A stretch of DNA of 6,817 nucleotides. Source: Bacteroidota bacterium. GTDB taxonomy: Bacteria > Bacteroidota > Rhodothermia > Rhodothermales > Rubricoccaceae. Positions 5,198-6,817 of the stretch are shown piece after piece; the first letter of the stretch is position 1; every line of letters begins with the position of its first letter. A program made the position numbers and the translations under genes. The notes beneath the pieces are model-generated. The model searched no databases and was not told the DNA's origin. It worked only from the letters and a program-made list of their open reading frames with translations. The DNA is taken from NCBI GenBank assembly GCA_022564455.1, contig JADFLK010000119.1, positions 1 through 6,817 on the forward strand. Reading direction: 5' to 3'.

Positions 5198-6817
5198 ATG
5201 CGCGTTTTTACGGTTTTTTGTCTCGTGGTTCTGTGTGCGGCTGCCTTTGCCCAGACGCCCGGAACGTGCGAGTTGGGCACAGCCGAAGGTGATCTGGACG
5301 TTGATGGCAGCGAGGTCTTTGCCCGAGTGTTCAATACGGGCGCTCTGTTCTTTGGTAACGAGACGACGGCCGGGAACGGCTATCTCGTTCCACGATCCCC
5401 GATACCTAGCGATCGGTTCGGATTCGGAGCACCTTCCCCTCTTTTTGCGACGAGCCTGTGGCTAGGTGGCAAGGTAAACGGCCAGATTCGCGTTGCCGGC
5501 GCGCGCTATACACGCTACGAGATGTGGCCCGGGCCGCTCAATGCGGGCGCGGCTTTACCCAATTCCACCGATTGCTCCGCATACGACCGCATCTTCGTCG
5601 TCAGCCGCGAGGATGTAGCTCGTTACCTCCGGACCGGTGAGGTGACGGATGATCTCCGAGATTGGCCGGTTGCTTGGGGTGCGCCGGTGCTCGACGGCGA
5701 CGGCATTGAGGACAACTACAACCTGGAGGGTGGTGATCAGCCCGCGATCTACGGCGACCAGACGGCGTGGTGGGTGATGAACGACGTGGGCAACATGCAC
5801 GAAGAGACCCTAAGCAGTCCGCTCGGTATCGAGGTGCAGGCCAGCGCCTTCGCAGTTGGGTCGGGAATGCGTGCGTTGAAGCAGGCGTCGTACTACAGGT
5901 ACGAGATCATTAACCGGAGTGTGAACACAATTGACAGTGCGTATGTCTCACTGTGGATGGACCCCGATCTGGGCGATGCAAGCGATGATTGGGTTGGATC
6001 AGATTCGACGCTATCTGTGGGTTACGTGTACAACGGTGGTGAAGATGACAATGTCTATGGCATCCCACCGGCACAAGGATATCAGGTAGTTCAGGGTCCG
6101 GTTGGTCTGCCAAATGGACGTGATGACGACGAAGACGGTGAAGTTGATGAAGCAGATGAGCGCCTTCAAATGACCGCCGCAACGTTTTACTGTAACGGAT
6201 GTACGGAACCAGCAACCACAGATCCCAGGACCAAAGAGGCGTACTACAATCACATGCACGGGCGATGGAATGACGGCACGCCTTTTACGTCGGCTGGGTC
6301 TGGATACGGAACTAATGGTCCACCAACAGTCTTTGTTTTTCCGGCTGACCCGGTCGCTAATGAATGTTGGAGTGCGCGCAATAATTGCGAAGGTAGTAGT
6401 GTCCCGCCAGGCAACGCGTATATGTTGGTACACACAGGGCCATTTCGACTAGAACCCGGCGAGTCGGCTGAAGTCGTGTTTGCACTGCCGTTTGGGCAGG
6501 GAACGGACAACCTCGATTCCGTCACCCAACTTCGATTCGCGGCCCACGCAACACGAGAAGCATGGTACTTAGGTCTCCTGGCTCCGCAACGCGTGGAGAC
6601 TGAATTCAGTGAGACCTTCCAACTACAAATCTCCCCGCCATTCCCAAATCCGTTCACCGATCAGGCTACTATCCGCTACGAGCTATCCGAGGCGATGGCG
6701 GCTCGCGTAGCCGTCTACGACGCTCTGGGCAGAGAGATAGCTGTTCTGGCAAACGGTGAACAGCAAGCAGGATCGTACGAAGTTGTTTTCGATGGTGCTG
6801 ATGTGGCCCCCGGAACG
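5198..6817 (+). CDS. Secreted T9SS cargo protein with type A sorting domain, 3' end outside window
   Basis: The frame is open for 540 codons to the last base, with no stop inside the window. The ATG at 5198 gives a compact signal peptide (MRVFTVFCLVVLCAAAFA, cleaved before Q19). In-frame GTG codons upstream (5138, 5156, 5192) only lengthen the hydrophobic lead and are less likely. The long middle region resembles an uncharacterised secreted-protein type common in this bacterial group: YYRYEIINRS at 232-241, then LWMDPDLGDASDDWVGSD (252-269). An Asp-rich loop, D309-x-D311-x-D313-G-x-V-D317-x-x-D320, matches the calcium-loop pattern of EF-hand or dockerin-like sites. Two cysteine pairs follow (C332/C335 and C390/C397). 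From about 475 comes the T9SS type A C-terminal domain: PPFPNPF at 480-486, IRYELSE, a VYDALGREIAVL strand, and GSYEVVFDG. About 20 residues of that domain are cut off. Base composition falls to about 50-55% GC from about 5880. Export by T9SS and surface attachment or release is strongly implied; the biochemical role is unknown. Confidence 0.88.
   Translation, partial: MRVFTVFCLVVLCAAAFAQTPGTCELGTAEGDLDVDGSEVFARVFNTGALFFGNETTAGNGYLVPRSPIPSDRFGFGAPSPLFATSLWLGGKVNGQIRVAGARYTRYEMWPGPLNAGAALPNSTDCSAYDRIFVVSREDVARYLRTGEVTDDLRDWPVAWGAPVLDGDGIEDNYNLEGGDQPAIYGDQTAWWVMNDVGNMHEETLSSPLGIEVQASAFAVGSGMRALKQASYYRYEIINRSVNTIDSAYVSLWMDPDLGDASDDWVGSDSTLSVGYVYNGGEDDNVYGIPPAQGYQVVQGPVGLPNGRDDDEDGEVDEADERLQMTAATFYCNGCTEPATTDPRTKEAYYNHMHGRWNDGTPFTSAGSGYGTNGPPTVFVFPADPVANECWSARNNCEGSSVPPGNAYMLVHTGPFRLEPGESAEVVFALPFGQGTDNLDSVTQLRFAAHATREAWYLGLLAPQRVETEFSETFQLQISPPFPNPFTDQATIRYELSEAMAARVAVYDALGREIAVLANGEQQAGSYEVVFDGADVAPGT

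Noticed and set aside
5118..5465. Plus-strand open frame of 115 codons
   Set aside because: It overlaps the T9SS cargo in a different frame. The cargo frame has the signal peptide and continues open to the window end, so this is a shadow.

Overview
The window looks like a chromosomal segment of a fairly GC-rich (about 58-60% in the lines I counted) member of the Bacteroidota/FCB group, most like Rhodothermota/Balneolota. The pointers are a TonB-dependent receptor barrel, a PorV/PorQ-family outer-membrane protein and a secreted protein with a type IX secretion (T9SS) type A sorting domain. No rRNA or other taxonomic marker is present, so the phylum is inferred from protein families only. All genes are on the + strand.

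Layout: (1) 1-165 is the 3' end of an unrecognised gene. Its stop overlaps the next start by ATGA. (2) 162-2654 is one open frame of 830 codons with an abnormal front end. About 55 residues of cysteine-rich, zinc-ribbon-like sequence are joined in frame to the last third of a TonB plug and a complete receptor barrel. The signal peptide, any carboxypeptidase-like domain, the TonB box and most of the plug are absent. The join, near 300-340, is either a real rearrangement or an assembly chimera. (3) 2655-2742 is a spacer filled with 14-nt-period repeats in inverted orientation; the predicted stem covers the next start codon. (4) 2743-3747 encodes a PorV/PorQ-family barrel. (5) 3794-5107 encodes a lipoprotein with an NHL-type beta-propeller; its signal-peptide core is encoded by a heptanucleotide tandem repeat. 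(6) 5198-6817 encodes a secreted T9SS cargo protein that is cut by the window end inside its sorting domain.

How they fit together (inference): receptor, PorV-like protein, surface lipoprotein and T9SS cargo are consecutive, co-directional and separated by only 46-90 bases. They plausibly form one outer-membrane or cell-surface module, with the PorV-like barrel serving the T9SS export or anchoring of the neighbouring cargo. The substrate cannot be read from the sequence. The points most worth a second look are the receptor junction, the start-codon hairpin, the heptamer-derived signal peptide and the co-location of a PorV paralogue with its candidate cargo.
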